From NCBI GenBank assembly GCA_900547085.1, contig URFI01000002.1, forward strand, positions 1-41,543: a stretch of 41,543 bases of DNA, in the 5' to 3' direction. The position numbers and the translations under genes are program-made. The stretch is from an uncultured Prevotella sp. Lineage in GTDB: Bacteria > Bacteroidota > Bacteroidia > Bacteroidales > Bacteroidaceae. Under the pieces are notes generated by a model. It did no database searches, was not told the origin of the DNA, and saw only the letters and a program-made list of their open reading frames with translations. Each line of letters starts with the position of its first letter. Within the stretch, counting starts at the first letter, position 1. Shown here piece by piece: positions 32,434 through 40,467 of this stretch.

Positions 32434-33885
32434 TTAACGCTTTTTCTTCCATTTAGAAAGAATGGCTGTTTGGCATTCGCGGAGTATCTCTGCTTTGGCA
32501 ACGCGCATGATGACGTAATACAAAACAGCTGCCATTACCACCCTAATGATTAATAATGGAAGCAGATGAGTGATGCCCAACGTGGCATAGTAGGTCACAA
32601 CCATCACCCCTGATGCACTGACTGCAAAGGGCAACACATCCTTAAAAAACTGCGGAAGCGTGTATCCCGTGGACTTTCTCACGAAGTAGAACCACACAAA
32701 AAGCCAACTCACGTTGAGGCATACATAGGCAATAACCATGTTGCGGATGCCGTATGGCCACAGCAATAGCATGAGGACGATTTGTAATACGCCCAAGGAA
32801 ACGGTGCAACCAAGGTAGACATTGGCTTTCCCCTTGCTGATAATGAGGTTCGACATTAGTGTGATAAGGGGAAAAACAGCCCCACTCACGCACAACAGCT
32901 GAAGGAGTTGGGCGCTGGGAAGCCATTTCTCAGTAATGGTAAGCACGATGAATTCGCGCGATACCAGTCCCAGTCCCAACAAGAGGGGGAAACTGAGAAA
33001 TGCCGAAAAGCGCATCATCTTGCGAAAAGCGTGCAGCTGTCGGTCGGCCTCGTTCTTCAGTTCAACGAGTACAGGTTGTGCTACTTGGTTCACTATGCTC
33101 TGCACCAACTGAAATCCCTTGCTGTCCCATTGGTAGGCTTGGTTGTATTGTCCCACGTCGTGTTTGGTGTATAACCTGCCCAACAGAATGTTCAGCACGT
33201 TGTTGTTGACTTGGGTAATGAGCGTGGTGAGTAGGATTTTGAATGAGAACTTGAACATTCGTCTCACGGGAGCAAACGAAATGTGGTGTATGGAGGGTCG
33301 CCATGGCGAATAATGCCAGTAGAGGAGGGTACACAGCAGGATGTACACCAAACTTTGAGTGGCTAATGACCAATAACGAAAACCGCCCCACGCCATCAGT
33401 ACTCCCGTGATGCTCGACAGCAATACGGCAACGATGTTGGCTTTGGCTTGTTGCTTGGCGTGTAAGTTCTTGAACAGCCATGCCGATTGGGCGGTGCCGA
33501 ACGAGGCGAAGAGGATGCCTAAAAAACTGTACCGGCATAGGGATGTCAGGGCTGGCGTATCGTAGAAGGAAGCAATTAGAGGAGCGGATAGGAACAAAAG
33601 GATGTACAAGGTGCCGCCAACCAAGATGTTGAACCAAAACACAGCGTTGTAGTCATCGTGGGTAGGGGATTTCATGTTGGTGATGGCTACCGTGAACCCA
33701 CTGTTTTGAAGGGCAATGGCAACCAACTGAAAAATGGCTATCATCGCCATCATGCCATAGTCTTCGTCGGACAGGATACGACCCAGCATGATGCCAAACA
33801 CCACGCCTACCAATTGCAGGGTGATGTTGCTCATCGCCCCCCAAAATATACCTTTTGCCGTTTTCTCTTTGAGTGTCTCTGTCAT
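32434..33885 (-). CDS. MOP-superfamily oligosaccharide flippase (Wzx-like)
   Basis: 483 residues with about 12-14 hydrophobic segments and the N-terminal GIFWGAMSNITLQLVGVVFGIMLGRIL characteristic of polysaccharide-biosynthesis flippases. Inner-membrane protein expected to move lipid-linked oligosaccharide to the periplasmic face. It is the first gene of the glycan operon, with a clear promoter; 70 nt separate it from the fusion gene. No polymerase (Wzy) is visible in the window, so the glycan may be short or completed elsewhere. Confidence 0.9.
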   Translation of the reverse strand: MTETLKEKTAKGIFWGAMSNITLQLVGVVFGIMLGRILSDEDYGMMAMIAIFQLVAIALQNSGFTVAITNMKSPTHDDYNAVFWFNILVGGTLYILLFLSAPLIASFYDTPALTSLCRYSFLGILFASFGTAQSAWLFKNLHAKQQAKANIVAVLLSSITGVLMAWGGFRYWSLATQSLVYILLCTLLYWHYSPWRPSIHHISFAPVRRMFKFSFKILLTTLITQVNNNVLNILLGRLYTKHDVGQYNQAYQWDSKGFQLVQSIVNQVAQPVLVELKNEADRQLHAFRKMMRFSAFLSFPLLLGLGLVSREFIVLTITEKWLPSAQLLQLLCVSGAVFPLITLMSNLIISKGKANVYLGCTVSLGVLQIVLMLLLWPYGIRNMVIAYVCLNVSWLFVWFYFVRKSTGYTLPQFFKDVLPFAVSASGVMVVTYYATLGITHLLPLLIIRVVMAAVLYYVIMRVAKAEILRECQTAILSKWKKKR

Positions 33886-33903
33886 CCGCAGCGAATTTGG
33901 TTA

Positions 33904-33935
33904 CAAAAATACTTGTTTTTAGGCAGAAGTACAAG
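33904..33935 (-). promoter_or_regulatory. Promoter of the surface-glycan operon
   Basis: On the minus strand CTTG (33932-33935) and TATTTTTG (33904-33911) are separated by 20 nt, just upstream of the flippase start. Confidence 0.7.
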
Positions 33936-34051
33936 TTTTTTGAGCTGTGATACGTTTCACTTGATTTTTGAGGATTATAATGATTGGAAAAGCGATAGGA
34001 AAACTTTAGCCATTGAATTAACAACTTTTTATAAAAAAAACGAATAACTTG

Positions 34052-34083
34052 CTTGTTTGATATTCCTTAAATGTTTATATTTG
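34052..34083 (+). promoter_or_regulatory. Promoter of the frameshifted lipoprotein gene
   Basis: CTTG at 34052-34055 and TATATTTG at 34076-34083 with a 20-nt spacer, about 118 nt before the ATG. Confidence 0.6.
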
Positions 34084-34201
34084 TACGCAGTAGCACACTG
34101 TGACAGCGAATGATAAATTATCTATTCATTGCCAGTCTTTGGATGATCTTTCTTAGTTTATATTTTTTCTACATACCATAAACCATAAAAAAAAAGAAGA
34201 G

Positions 34202-34589
34202 ATGAAGAAAGTACTATTTTTATTATTGCCATTATTTCTTATATTGAATGTTGGCTGTAGCTCTGATGATTCAAAAGAATTAGAATCGTCAAATTACCCT
34301 GTATGTAAAAATAATACAGTTTGGTACACCTTAACTGACAGTCCTGGGGAAGTGATTTAATACCGAGTATCATGTTTATTGCATTGTATGTAAGCAACCT
34401 TATGGTATTGTAAATATTTACCCTCAACACAACTCACTACCTTTAAGTTTTAGAAAAACTGGGAAAAAAGTTATTTTTAGCGGAGATATTTTTATAGATG
34501 AACCATTTCGCACTTGTGGTAGTGTTCCAGATGATTATGTGGTACCCGACTTGCATTTTGTCAAATTATCTAATATAAGAGAAAAGTGA
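34202..34589 (+). pseudogene. Small lipoprotein gene broken by a frameshift
   Basis: Frame one (34202-34360) gives 52 residues: a lipoprotein signal MKKVLFLLLP ending LNVGC, then SSDDSKELESS and NNTVWYTLTDSPGE before a stop. From 34356 the +1 frame stays open to 34589 and reads FNTEYHVYCIVCKQPYGIV, then SLPLSFRKTGKKVIFSGDI and VPDLHFVKLSN. That is the pattern of small Bacteroidota lipoproteins in which an LP-x-F-x-K-G-K-V-x-FSG segment is near the C-terminus. Together the two frames make one protein of about 128 residues. One inserted base, or two lost, near 34352-34356 explains the break; a sequencing error is possible. Confidence 0.7.
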
Positions 34590-35069
34590 TGAAAAAGAGA
34601 ATAGGATTCCTTGATAAATTTTAGCGAGACCACTTATTTAGGATGTCCTAAAAACGTTGGTTTTTTTGGGATGAAAAATTGTCTTAAAAAATCTGAAATA
34701 TGTTGACAATCGCTCTCTAAATACGGGCATATTTGTAACGAGATGGATACTTGCTCGCAAATACGCAAGAAATAGAAATAATTGATTCTCAACGTGTTAT
34801 GAAAATCTTGGTATTATTTGGTCGTAAGAACGGTTTGAAATGGCCGCAAAAACCATGATTTTGCGTCGGAAAAGCAAAGGGTTAGCCGTGTTATTGCATT
34901 GATATTGGCCAGTTAACTCAATGGGTTAACCAATCAAAGTCATGCTTATAGCCCAAATAAGGCTACGGAACATCCAAAATATCCCCTATATTTTTTCTAT
35001 TTGTGAGGTTCCAGAAGTGTTAAAATTAGGGAAGAAAAACGGACAAAATCAGGGATTCGCACCTTTTTA
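34590..35069. other. 480-bp intergenic region with no gene
   Basis: A tight palindrome TTTAGGA-TG-TCCTAAA at 34637-34652 is followed nine bases later by seven Ts (34661-34667) and may end the lipoprotein transcript. A CAAAGTCATG word at 34935-34944 resembles the repeat upstream of etfB. Nothing else is recognised. Confidence 0.55.
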
Positions 35070-36557
35070 TCAATTCTCCATGTCACGTTGTATTGGGCTT
35101 GTTGGTCGTAGCACAGGTGCCATGCCATGCAGGTGGGGCATAGTGCGCAGTTTTTTAGTGAGCCGGCTTTTGGTAGACCTTACGGCTTGTTCTGAGCAGC
35201 AGAACGCCTTTGCTTTCTCGCTGTCGGCCATGCCGTTGCGTTCCATGATGCAGAAAAATGTTTCTTTGGGTGTCAGTGCTAGTGACTGGTTGTTGAGCAG
35301 TTCAGCCAGTTCGGCATCGATATTGGGCATGATGCTGGTCACGGCAACCTGCTCTTTCTTCCCAAACTGGCTGATGTTGCCATTGTGTAGGATGGCATCA
35401 AGCACGTCGATGCCCAGCTTGATTTGTGCCACCGACTCATAATTGCGGTCTGCTTGCATGACTGGGGGCAGTTTGTGTTTCAACTGCTCCAATTCTTTTA
35501 GTCGGCTGTCCATCGCCTGTTTCATCTCTTCTATCGTGAGGTTTTTGGCCGAGAGCCGTGTGTGCAGTTCGTCTTTGATGTCGGCTATTTGCTCTTGGAA
35601 TCGCTTGTATAGTAGGTGGTTGCGTCGGTAGTACCCGTAGGAGAGGACAAACAGTAGCAGCAAGAGGGCGATGATGACGACCGAGTAGCGGTATCGTTGG
35701 CGGGCACGGTCTAATTGTAGCACGGCGTTGTCATAATCGTTTTGCACTTTGATGATGTCGGTGTGCGTTTTCTCCGAGTAAAGCGAGTCGTCGAGTGCTT
35801 TGAGGCGCAGCATTGATTCGTATGCCTTGCGGTAGTCACCGTGTGTCTCGTGCAAGTGCGTTTCGGCGAGCAGTCGGTTGTACGCCATGGTAGAGTTGTT
35901 TTTTTTCGACATCATCGACATGACGAGCCTTACCTTCTCGGGCTGGTTTTGCCGAGTGTAGATTTGACTGAGTAGCGTGAGTGCGTTACCAAGGGCTGAC
36001 GAGTCTTGTGCCAGCATGAACGCCTGATAGGCGTGATGCTCGGCTGATGCAAGAGAATCGCGCAGCAGGTCGTAATGAGCCAGGTGCTTTTGGATGACCG
36101 ACTGTTGCCCTCTGCCAACCTTGTGGTAATACAGCATGGCTGTTTTGGTGGCGTTGCGGGCGCTGTCGGGCAGCTCCATATTGAAAAATGTATTGGCCTT
36201 GTTCACCAGAACGTCGACGATATGTTCGGGCTTTCCATACGTCATGGCATATTTTAGGGCGCGGTTCTGGTATTGCAGGGCCAGTTCGTTGGCACCGCTG
36301 TTCTCATTAATCCACCCGATGTACTGGTAAATATGGAAGATGGTTTTGGCACTGTCGAGTGCGGGAATCAGTCGCTCGGCTTGCTTCAGTTGCACCATGG
36401 CAGCCTTTAGGTTGTGTTGGTCGATATACTGCAGGGCGCTGTCAATGTAGGTGCGGGCTTGTTGCTCGGGTGCGGGAAGGGCGCTTTTTTGGCTGCTCGG
36501 GTTGCATGCGCCGAGTAGAAGGGTGGTAAAAAGCAGCATCGCGAATATCTTTTGCAT
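35070..36557 (-). CDS. TPR sensor - transmembrane - HTH regulator with lipoprotein-type signal
   Basis: 495 residues from MQKIFAMLLFTT. The frame extends 25 codons further, but a -7 element lies inside that part. The signal ends LLLGAC, a lipobox. Tetratricopeptide-type helices fill about 30-270. A transmembrane helix (VVIIALLLLLFVLSYGYY, about 302-319) is followed by a coiled coil (about 325-380) and a C-terminal helix-turn-helix region around TPKETFFCIMERNGMADSEKAKAF and SEQAVRSTKSRLTKKL. Topology predicts a periplasmic sensor and a cytoplasmic DNA-binding end in a single chain. This architecture is common in Bacteroidota and poorly studied. Confidence 0.8.
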   Translation of the reverse strand: MQKIFAMLLFTTLLLGACNPSSQKSALPAPEQQARTYIDSALQYIDQHNLKAAMVQLKQAERLIPALDSAKTIFHIYQYIGWINENSGANELALQYQNRALKYAMTYGKPEHIVDVLVNKANTFFNMELPDSARNATKTAMLYYHKVGRGQQSVIQKHLAHYDLLRDSLASAEHHAYQAFMLAQDSSALGNALTLLSQIYTRQNQPEKVRLVMSMMSKKNNSTMAYNRLLAETHLHETHGDYRKAYESMLRLKALDDSLYSEKTHTDIIKVQNDYDNAVLQLDRARQRYRYSVVIIALLLLLFVLSYGYYRRNHLLYKRFQEQIADIKDELHTRLSAKNLTIEEMKQAMDSRLKELEQLKHKLPPVMQADRNYESVAQIKLGIDVLDAILHNGNISQFGKKEQVAVTSIMPNIDAELAELLNNQSLALTPKETFFCIMERNGMADSEKAKAFCCSEQAVRSTKSRLTKKLRTMPHLHGMAPVLRPTSPIQRDMEN

Positions 36558-36588
36558 ACGACTGTGTTTTGGTCTTTTTTGTTCAGGG

Positions 36589-36596
36589 CAAAGATA
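36589..36596 (-). promoter_or_regulatory. -7 element of the TPR-HTH regulator gene
   Basis: Minus strand TATCTTTG, 31 nt before the chosen ATG at 36557. It supports that start over the one at 36632. Confidence 0.55.
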
Positions 36597-36709
36597 TAAA
36601 AAACAATTCATATTCGTTCTTTGATGTGTCAAAAGAGATGTTGGCGGTATCTTAAATACCTGACAGTCAGATGTTTGCGTTTTCTGCGTGTGTCAATGTC
36701 TATCGGGCT

Positions 36710-36741
36710 ATTGACAAGGGCAGTCTGAAGTTGTATCTTTG
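36710..36741 (+). promoter_or_regulatory. Promoter of the secreted TonB-C-domain gene
   Basis: ATTG at 36710-36713 and TATCTTTG at 36734-36741 with a 20-nt spacer. Start near 36745 gives a leader of about 115 nt. Confidence 0.65.
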
Positions 36742-36860
36742 TCTACGAAAGCTATATGCAAATCTGAAGTACAGTCCGCACCTGTCTTTGGTTTCCTCGG
36801 TCATAGACGGTGCGGATGTACTTTTTGAAAGGATGGAAGAATGTTTAAAAAAGATAAGAT

Positions 36861-37310
36861 ATGAAGAGAAGAAGTGTATTGTTATTTTGGCTTATGATGG
36901 CTGTTTGGGCGGCAATGTCGGCACAGTGTGTGGGCTCATCGAAGTATGTTGAACCGTCGGAAAAGATATTTTCCGATCCCGAGGTGATGCCTGTTTATCC
37001 CGGAGGGCAAAAAGCGTTGATGGCATTTGTGAGCGATAGGGTGATTCCTAAGCTGATGAAGGCTGACTCTACGTTAACGGGAACCATGGTGGTGAGTTTT
37101 GTTATCGATAAAAAAGGTCGTTGCAAAGATTTCAAAGTGTATCGTTCGAAAGACCCAAGGTTTGATAAAATCATTATTAGAGAAATGAAACACATGAAAC
37201 GTTGGACACCTGGCATGCTAGTGGGTAGACCAGTCAGTATGCATTATAACGTGCCTATCAGAATGAAAGTGAAGCAAACATGTAGGGTGAAGCGCATGGA
37301 AAATCCTTGA
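36861..37310 (+). CDS. Secreted protein with a TonB C-terminal-like domain
   Basis: 149 residues. A signal peptide (about 1-22, ending MSAQC) precedes one TonB-C domain: VYPGGQKALMAFVSD near 44-58, GTMVVSFVIDKKGR near 73-86, FDKIIIREMKHMKRWTPG near 99-116 and the end strand YNVPIRMKV. Unlike real TonB it has no transmembrane anchor or proline-rich spanner, so it cannot itself transmit energy from the inner membrane. It probably binds TonB boxes or another partner in the periplasm. It has its own promoter and no operon partner. Confidence 0.85.
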   Translation: MKRRSVLLFWLMMAVWAAMSAQCVGSSKYVEPSEKIFSDPEVMPVYPGGQKALMAFVSDRVIPKLMKADSTLTGTMVVSFVIDKKGRCKDFKVYRSKDPRFDKIIIREMKHMKRWTPGMLVGRPVSMHYNVPIRMKVKQTCRVKRMENP

Positions 37311-37361
37311 TCTGTACGTCAATAACGCTGATACTGAGTTGGATGAAAAGTCTCAAATGGC

Positions 37362-37417
37362 TGACATAATGGCTTGGTTTTTGGGCTAAATAATGGAATA
37401 TGTGTCATAATGGCACA
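37362..37417. promoter_or_regulatory. Candidate activator binding sites upstream of the hsp20 sigma-54 promoter
   Basis: TGACATAATGGC (37362-37373) and TGTCATAATGGC (37403-37414) start 41 bp apart, about four helical turns. The second sits in a 17-bp near-perfect palindrome, TGTGTCATAATGGCACA (37401-37417), with one mismatched pair. Confidence 0.45.
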
Positions 37418-37426
37418 AATTCTTCA

Positions 37427-37443
37427 CTGGTACGCTCCTTGCA
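37427..37443 (+). promoter_or_regulatory. Sigma-54 (RpoN) type promoter of the hsp20 gene
   Basis: CTGGTACGCTCCTTGCA matches the -24/-12 consensus YTGGCACG-N4-TTGCW except for one base. The GG (37429) and GC (37441) dinucleotides are exactly 12 bp apart as required. Initiation near 37453 leaves a leader of about 55 nt. No TAnnTTTG element is present nearby. Confidence 0.75.
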
Positions 37444-37508
37444 CCAATGGTTAGTGAACTCGAAAGAGCAAATAAAAATAAACAATATAAAAATAGGAGG
37501 AAATGATT

Positions 37509-37934
37509 ATGTTACCAGTAAGAAACAAAAATTCATGGTTACCAAGTGTGTTTGATGATTTTTTTGATACAGGTCTTGCACCAAGATTGAACAGTACAGC
37601 ACCTGCCATCAACGTGATTGCTCATGATGGTGATTATATAGTAGAGTTGGCTGCACCTGGCTTGAAGAAAGATGATTTTGTCGTGAATATCGACAACGAC
37701 GGCAACCTGACTATCAAGATGGAGAAAAAGGTGGAGAACAAAGAAGAGGACAAGAAGGCTCACTACTTGCGTAGAGAGTTTAGTTATTCGAGCTTTGAGC
37801 AGACCCTGATTTTGCCAGATGATGTGGACAAAGAGAAAATTTGCGCAAAAATGTCGGATGGTGTCTTAACAGTTACCTTGCCGAAACGTGAGGAAATCGT
37901 ACAGACATTAGGTAAGCAAATCACCGTAGAGTAA
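37509..37934 (+). CDS. Small heat shock protein, Hsp20 / alpha-crystallin family
   Basis: 141 residues from the ATG at 37509. AGGAGG at 37495-37500 is 8 nt before this ATG but only 2 nt before the one at 37503, which decides the start. Such a strong Shine-Dalgarno is unusual for Bacteroidota. The alpha-crystallin domain runs from about 32 to 130: INVIAHDGDYIVELAAPGLKK, DNDGNLTIKMEKK, LRREFSYSSFEQTLILPDDV and the GVLTVTLPK end signature. It is an ATP-independent holdase chaperone. The sigma-54-type promoter and the single-gene layout suggest regulation separate from the main heat-shock operons. Confidence 0.95.
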   Translation: MLPVRNKNSWLPSVFDDFFDTGLAPRLNSTAPAINVIAHDGDYIVELAAPGLKKDDFVVNIDNDGNLTIKMEKKVENKEEDKKAHYLRREFSYSSFEQTLILPDDVDKEKICAKMSDGVLTVTLPKREEIVQTLGKQITVE

Positions 37935-37961
37935 TCAATCTCTTAGGTGTCTATATAACCG

Positions 37962-37996
37962 CAGCCCTGCAATCCTAACGGATTGTGGGGCTTTTG
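37962..37996 (+). terminator. Terminator of the hsp20 gene
   Basis: AGCCCTGCAATCC (37963-37975) pairs with GGATTGTGGGGCT (37980-37992) around TAAC, followed by TTT; G-U and one mismatch are tolerated. Confidence 0.8.
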
Positions 37997-38066
37997 CATG
38001 GATGAAAATAGTGAAGTATTCCTGTATTTATAAGGTGTAGATGATTCGTAAGTCAGAAAATTGCAG

Positions 38067-38140
38067 TACCTTTGCATAAGATAGGCTGCGCCTCACCAAA
38101 ATAAGTAGACTTCTTTTGGCTTCGGCTTGCACTATCTTTG
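38067..38140 (+). promoter_or_regulatory. Two -7 elements upstream of gpmI
   Basis: TACCTTTG (38067-38074) and TATCTTTG (38133-38140), both followed by CATAA, lie 66 bp apart. The -33 positions are weak. The nearer one would give a leader of about 36 nt. Confidence 0.5.
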
Positions 38141-38179
38141 CATAACAGAAATTTAGATATAAGACAGGTAACAATAATT

Positions 38180-39697
38180 ATGGCAAAGAAAGCTTTATTG
38201 ATGATCCTCGATGGATGGGGAATAGGAAACAAGGGAAAAGGTGATGTGATTAACAATACGCCTACACCTTATTTGGATTATCTGAATGCTACATGTTCGC
38301 ATTCGCAGTTGCAGGCTTCGGGTGAGAATGTCGGATTGCCCGATGGACAGATGGGTAACTCGGAGGTAGGACACTTGAATATTGGTGCAGGACGCGTGGT
38401 ATATCAGGATTTGGTGAAGATTAACAGAGCCTGTAAAGATGGGTCAATTCTGCAAAATCCTGAAATCGTTTCTGCCTATACGTATGCACAGAAAACGGGA
38501 AAGAAGCTTCATTTAATGGGATTGACCAGCGATGGTGGTGTTCACTCTTCTTTGGATCATCTATATCAGTTGTTGATCATCTCTAAAAAATACGGTCTTA
38601 AAAATACGTATGTGCATTGTTTCATGGACGGACGCGACACAGACCCGAAGAGTGGAGTTGGCTTTATCGAGGCTTTGCAGCATGTTTGTGAAACGAACGA
38701 TGCGCACATTGCCAGTATCATAGGGCGTTTTTATGCCATGGATCGTGACAAGCGATGGAATCGAGTGAAAGAAGCTTACGACTTGTTGGTAAGTGGTGTG
38801 GGTAAGAAAGCAACGGACATGGTGCAGGCAATGCATGAGAGTTATGCCGAAGAAGTGACCGACGAATTTATCAAACCCATTACCAACGCTACGGTTCAAG
38901 GACAGATAGAAGAGGGCGATGTGGTGATTTTCTTCAACTTCCGTAACGACCGTGCCAAAGAACTCACGCAGGTGCTGACCCAAACTGATATGCCCGATGA
39001 GGGAATGCACACCATCAAGGATTTGCAGTATTACACGATGACGCCCTACGATGCTAACTTTAAGAATGTTCATGTGCTGTTCCCGAAGGAAAATGTAGAG
39101 ATGACATTGGGCGAATATCTTAGCAGTTTGGGCAAAAGACAGTTGCATACAGCGGAGACGGAGAAGTATGCACACGTTACATTCTTCTTCAATGGAGGAC
39201 GTGAGGAGCCTTACAAGGGCGAGGATCGTATCTTGGTTAATTCGCCCAAGGTAGCGACTTACGACTTAAAGCCTGAGATGAGTGCCTACGAAGTGAAAGA
39301 CAAACTGGTGGATGCCATTGGTACACAGCAGTACGATTTCATTGTGGTGAACTTTGCCAACGGTGACATGGTGGGACATACGGGTGTGTATAACGCCATC
39401 GCCAAGGCGGTTTGGGCAATCGACCATTGTGTGAAAGAGGTGATAGAGGCTGCCAAAGCCAACGATTATGAGGCTATCATCATTGCCGACCATGGTAATG
39501 CCGACAACGCAATTAATGAGGATGGCACGCCCAATACGGCACACTCGCTCAATCCTGTACCATTTATTTATGTGACAAACAACAACAGTGCCACCGTGAA
39601 GGACGGCAGATTGGCTGACGTGGCACCGTCTATATTGCACATCATGGGCTTGGAACAACCGGAAGCCATGACAGGTGAAAATCTGATAATAGACTGA
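38180..39697 (+). CDS. gpmI: 2,3-bisphosphoglycerate-independent phosphoglycerate mutase
   Basis: 505 residues from MAKKALLMILDGWGIG; the longer frame from 38138 is not used because it has no family sequence. It interconverts 3- and 2-phosphoglycerate in glycolysis with two manganese ions. The metal-binding DGWG is at 11-14, the phosphoserine nucleophile in GNSEVGH is S61, MDGRDTDPKSG lies near 149-159, NFANGDMVGHTG near 392-403 and IIIADHGNAD near 431-440. Full length; single-gene unit with a terminator after it. Confidence 0.97.
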   Translation: MAKKALLMILDGWGIGNKGKGDVINNTPTPYLDYLNATCSHSQLQASGENVGLPDGQMGNSEVGHLNIGAGRVVYQDLVKINRACKDGSILQNPEIVSAYTYAQKTGKKLHLMGLTSDGGVHSSLDHLYQLLIISKKYGLKNTYVHCFMDGRDTDPKSGVGFIEALQHVCETNDAHIASIIGRFYAMDRDKRWNRVKEAYDLLVSGVGKKATDMVQAMHESYAEEVTDEFIKPITNATVQGQIEEGDVVIFFNFRNDRAKELTQVLTQTDMPDEGMHTIKDLQYYTMTPYDANFKNVHVLFPKENVEMTLGEYLSSLGKRQLHTAETEKYAHVTFFFNGGREEPYKGEDRILVNSPKVATYDLKPEMSAYEVKDKLVDAIGTQQYDFIVVNFANGDMVGHTGVYNAIAKAVWAIDHCVKEVIEAAKANDYEAIIIADHGNADNAINEDGTPNTAHSLNPVPFIYVTNNNSATVKDGRLADVAPSILHIMGLEQPEAMTGENLIID

Positions 39698-39727
39698 TTA
39701 TTGCATTTTTAAGCATATAAGAGTGCC

Positions 39728-39766
39728 AGAATTGAACCACTTGTTGGTTCAATTCTCGTCTCTTTT
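39728..39766 (+). terminator. Terminator of gpmI
   Basis: Perfect 12-bp stem AGAATTGAACCA (39728-39739) with TGGTTCAATTCT (39745-39756), 5-nt loop; the T-tract (TCTCTTTT) begins a few bases later. Confidence 0.8.
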
Positions 39767-39801
39767 GAATATAGTAGTCAAGCTGTATCAATCTTGAGGA
39801 T

Positions 39802-40467
39802 ATGGAAGTACAGATAGAAGAAAGTTGGAAAGCGCATTTGCAGCAAGAGTTTGACAAGCCTTACTTTGCCAAACTAACTGAGTTTGTGCATGCCGAATAC
39901 AGCCAATTTGCGTGCTATCCTCCCGGAAAACTCATCTTCAACGCCTTTAATCTCTGTCCGTTCAATCAGGTGAAAGTGGTGATTATCGGGCAAGATCCTT
40001 ATCATGAACAGGGTCAGGCACACGGTTTGAGTTTCTCTGTTAATGACGGTGTGCCGTTTCCACCTTCGTTGCAAAACATCTTTAAGGAGATACAAGCCGA
40101 CTTGGGAATGTCCATTCCCACAACAGGTAACTTGACTCGCTGGGCAAAACAGGGCGTGATGCTGCTTAATGCCACACTCACCGTGAGAGCGCATGCAGCA
40201 GGAAGCCACCAGCGAAGAGGGTGGGAAACGTTTACAGATGCTGTCATTAAGGTGTTGAGCGACCATAAAGAGCACTTGGTGTTCTTGTTATGGGGCGGTT
40301 ATGCGCGTTCAAAATCCTATCTTATTGACAAGCACAAACACTGTGTTTTGGAAAGCGTACATCCCTCACCGCTATCTGCCAATCGAGGTGGTTGGTTTGG
40401 TAATCATCATTTCTCACGCTGTAATGAATACTTAATACAGCAGGGCATTGAGCCCGTGAAATGGTAA
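39802..40467 (+). CDS. ung: Uracil-DNA glycosylase, family 1
   Basis: 221 residues. It removes uracil from DNA in base-excision repair. The water-activating motif GQDPYH is at 63-68 (D65), FSVNDGVPFPPSLQNIFKE near 77-95, the GVMLLNATLTVR strand near 118-129 and the DNA-intercalating HPSPLSA motif near 188-194. Length is standard. Its stop codon overlaps the possible start of the next gene (ATGGTAA), so the two are likely co-translated. Confidence 0.97.
   Translation: MEVQIEESWKAHLQQEFDKPYFAKLTEFVHAEYSQFACYPPGKLIFNAFNLCPFNQVKVVIIGQDPYHEQGQAHGLSFSVNDGVPFPPSLQNIFKEIQADLGMSIPTTGNLTRWAKQGVMLLNATLTVRAHAAGSHQRRGWETFTDAVIKVLSDHKEHLVFLLWGGYARSKSYLIDKHKHCVLESVHPSPLSANRGGWFGNHHFSRCNEYLIQQGIEPVKW

Larger units (their letters stand above)
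33886..34201. other. 316-bp divergent intergenic region
   Basis: It holds the minus-strand promoter of the glycan operon and the plus-strand promoter of the lipoprotein pseudogene. Otherwise it is AT-rich with no recognised element. Confidence 0.7.
36558..36860. other. 303-bp divergent intergenic region
   Basis: It carries the minus-strand -7 element of the regulator and the plus-strand promoter of the TonB-C gene. No gene is supported; the frames at 36671-36952 show no family features. Confidence 0.65.

Noticed and set aside
34340..34365. Programmed +1 frameshift in the lipoprotein gene
   Set aside because: No slippery codon, stimulatory stem or Shine-Dalgarno-like signal is visible; mutation or sequencing error is simpler.
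36671..36952. 93-codon frame upstream of the TonB-C gene
   Set aside because: It begins before the promoter of that gene, runs into the gene in another frame and has no recognisable sequence.
37411..37426. Second possible sigma-54 site starting TGGCAC at 37411
   Set aside because: It is not followed by TTGC at the required spacing; the site at 37427 fits exactly.
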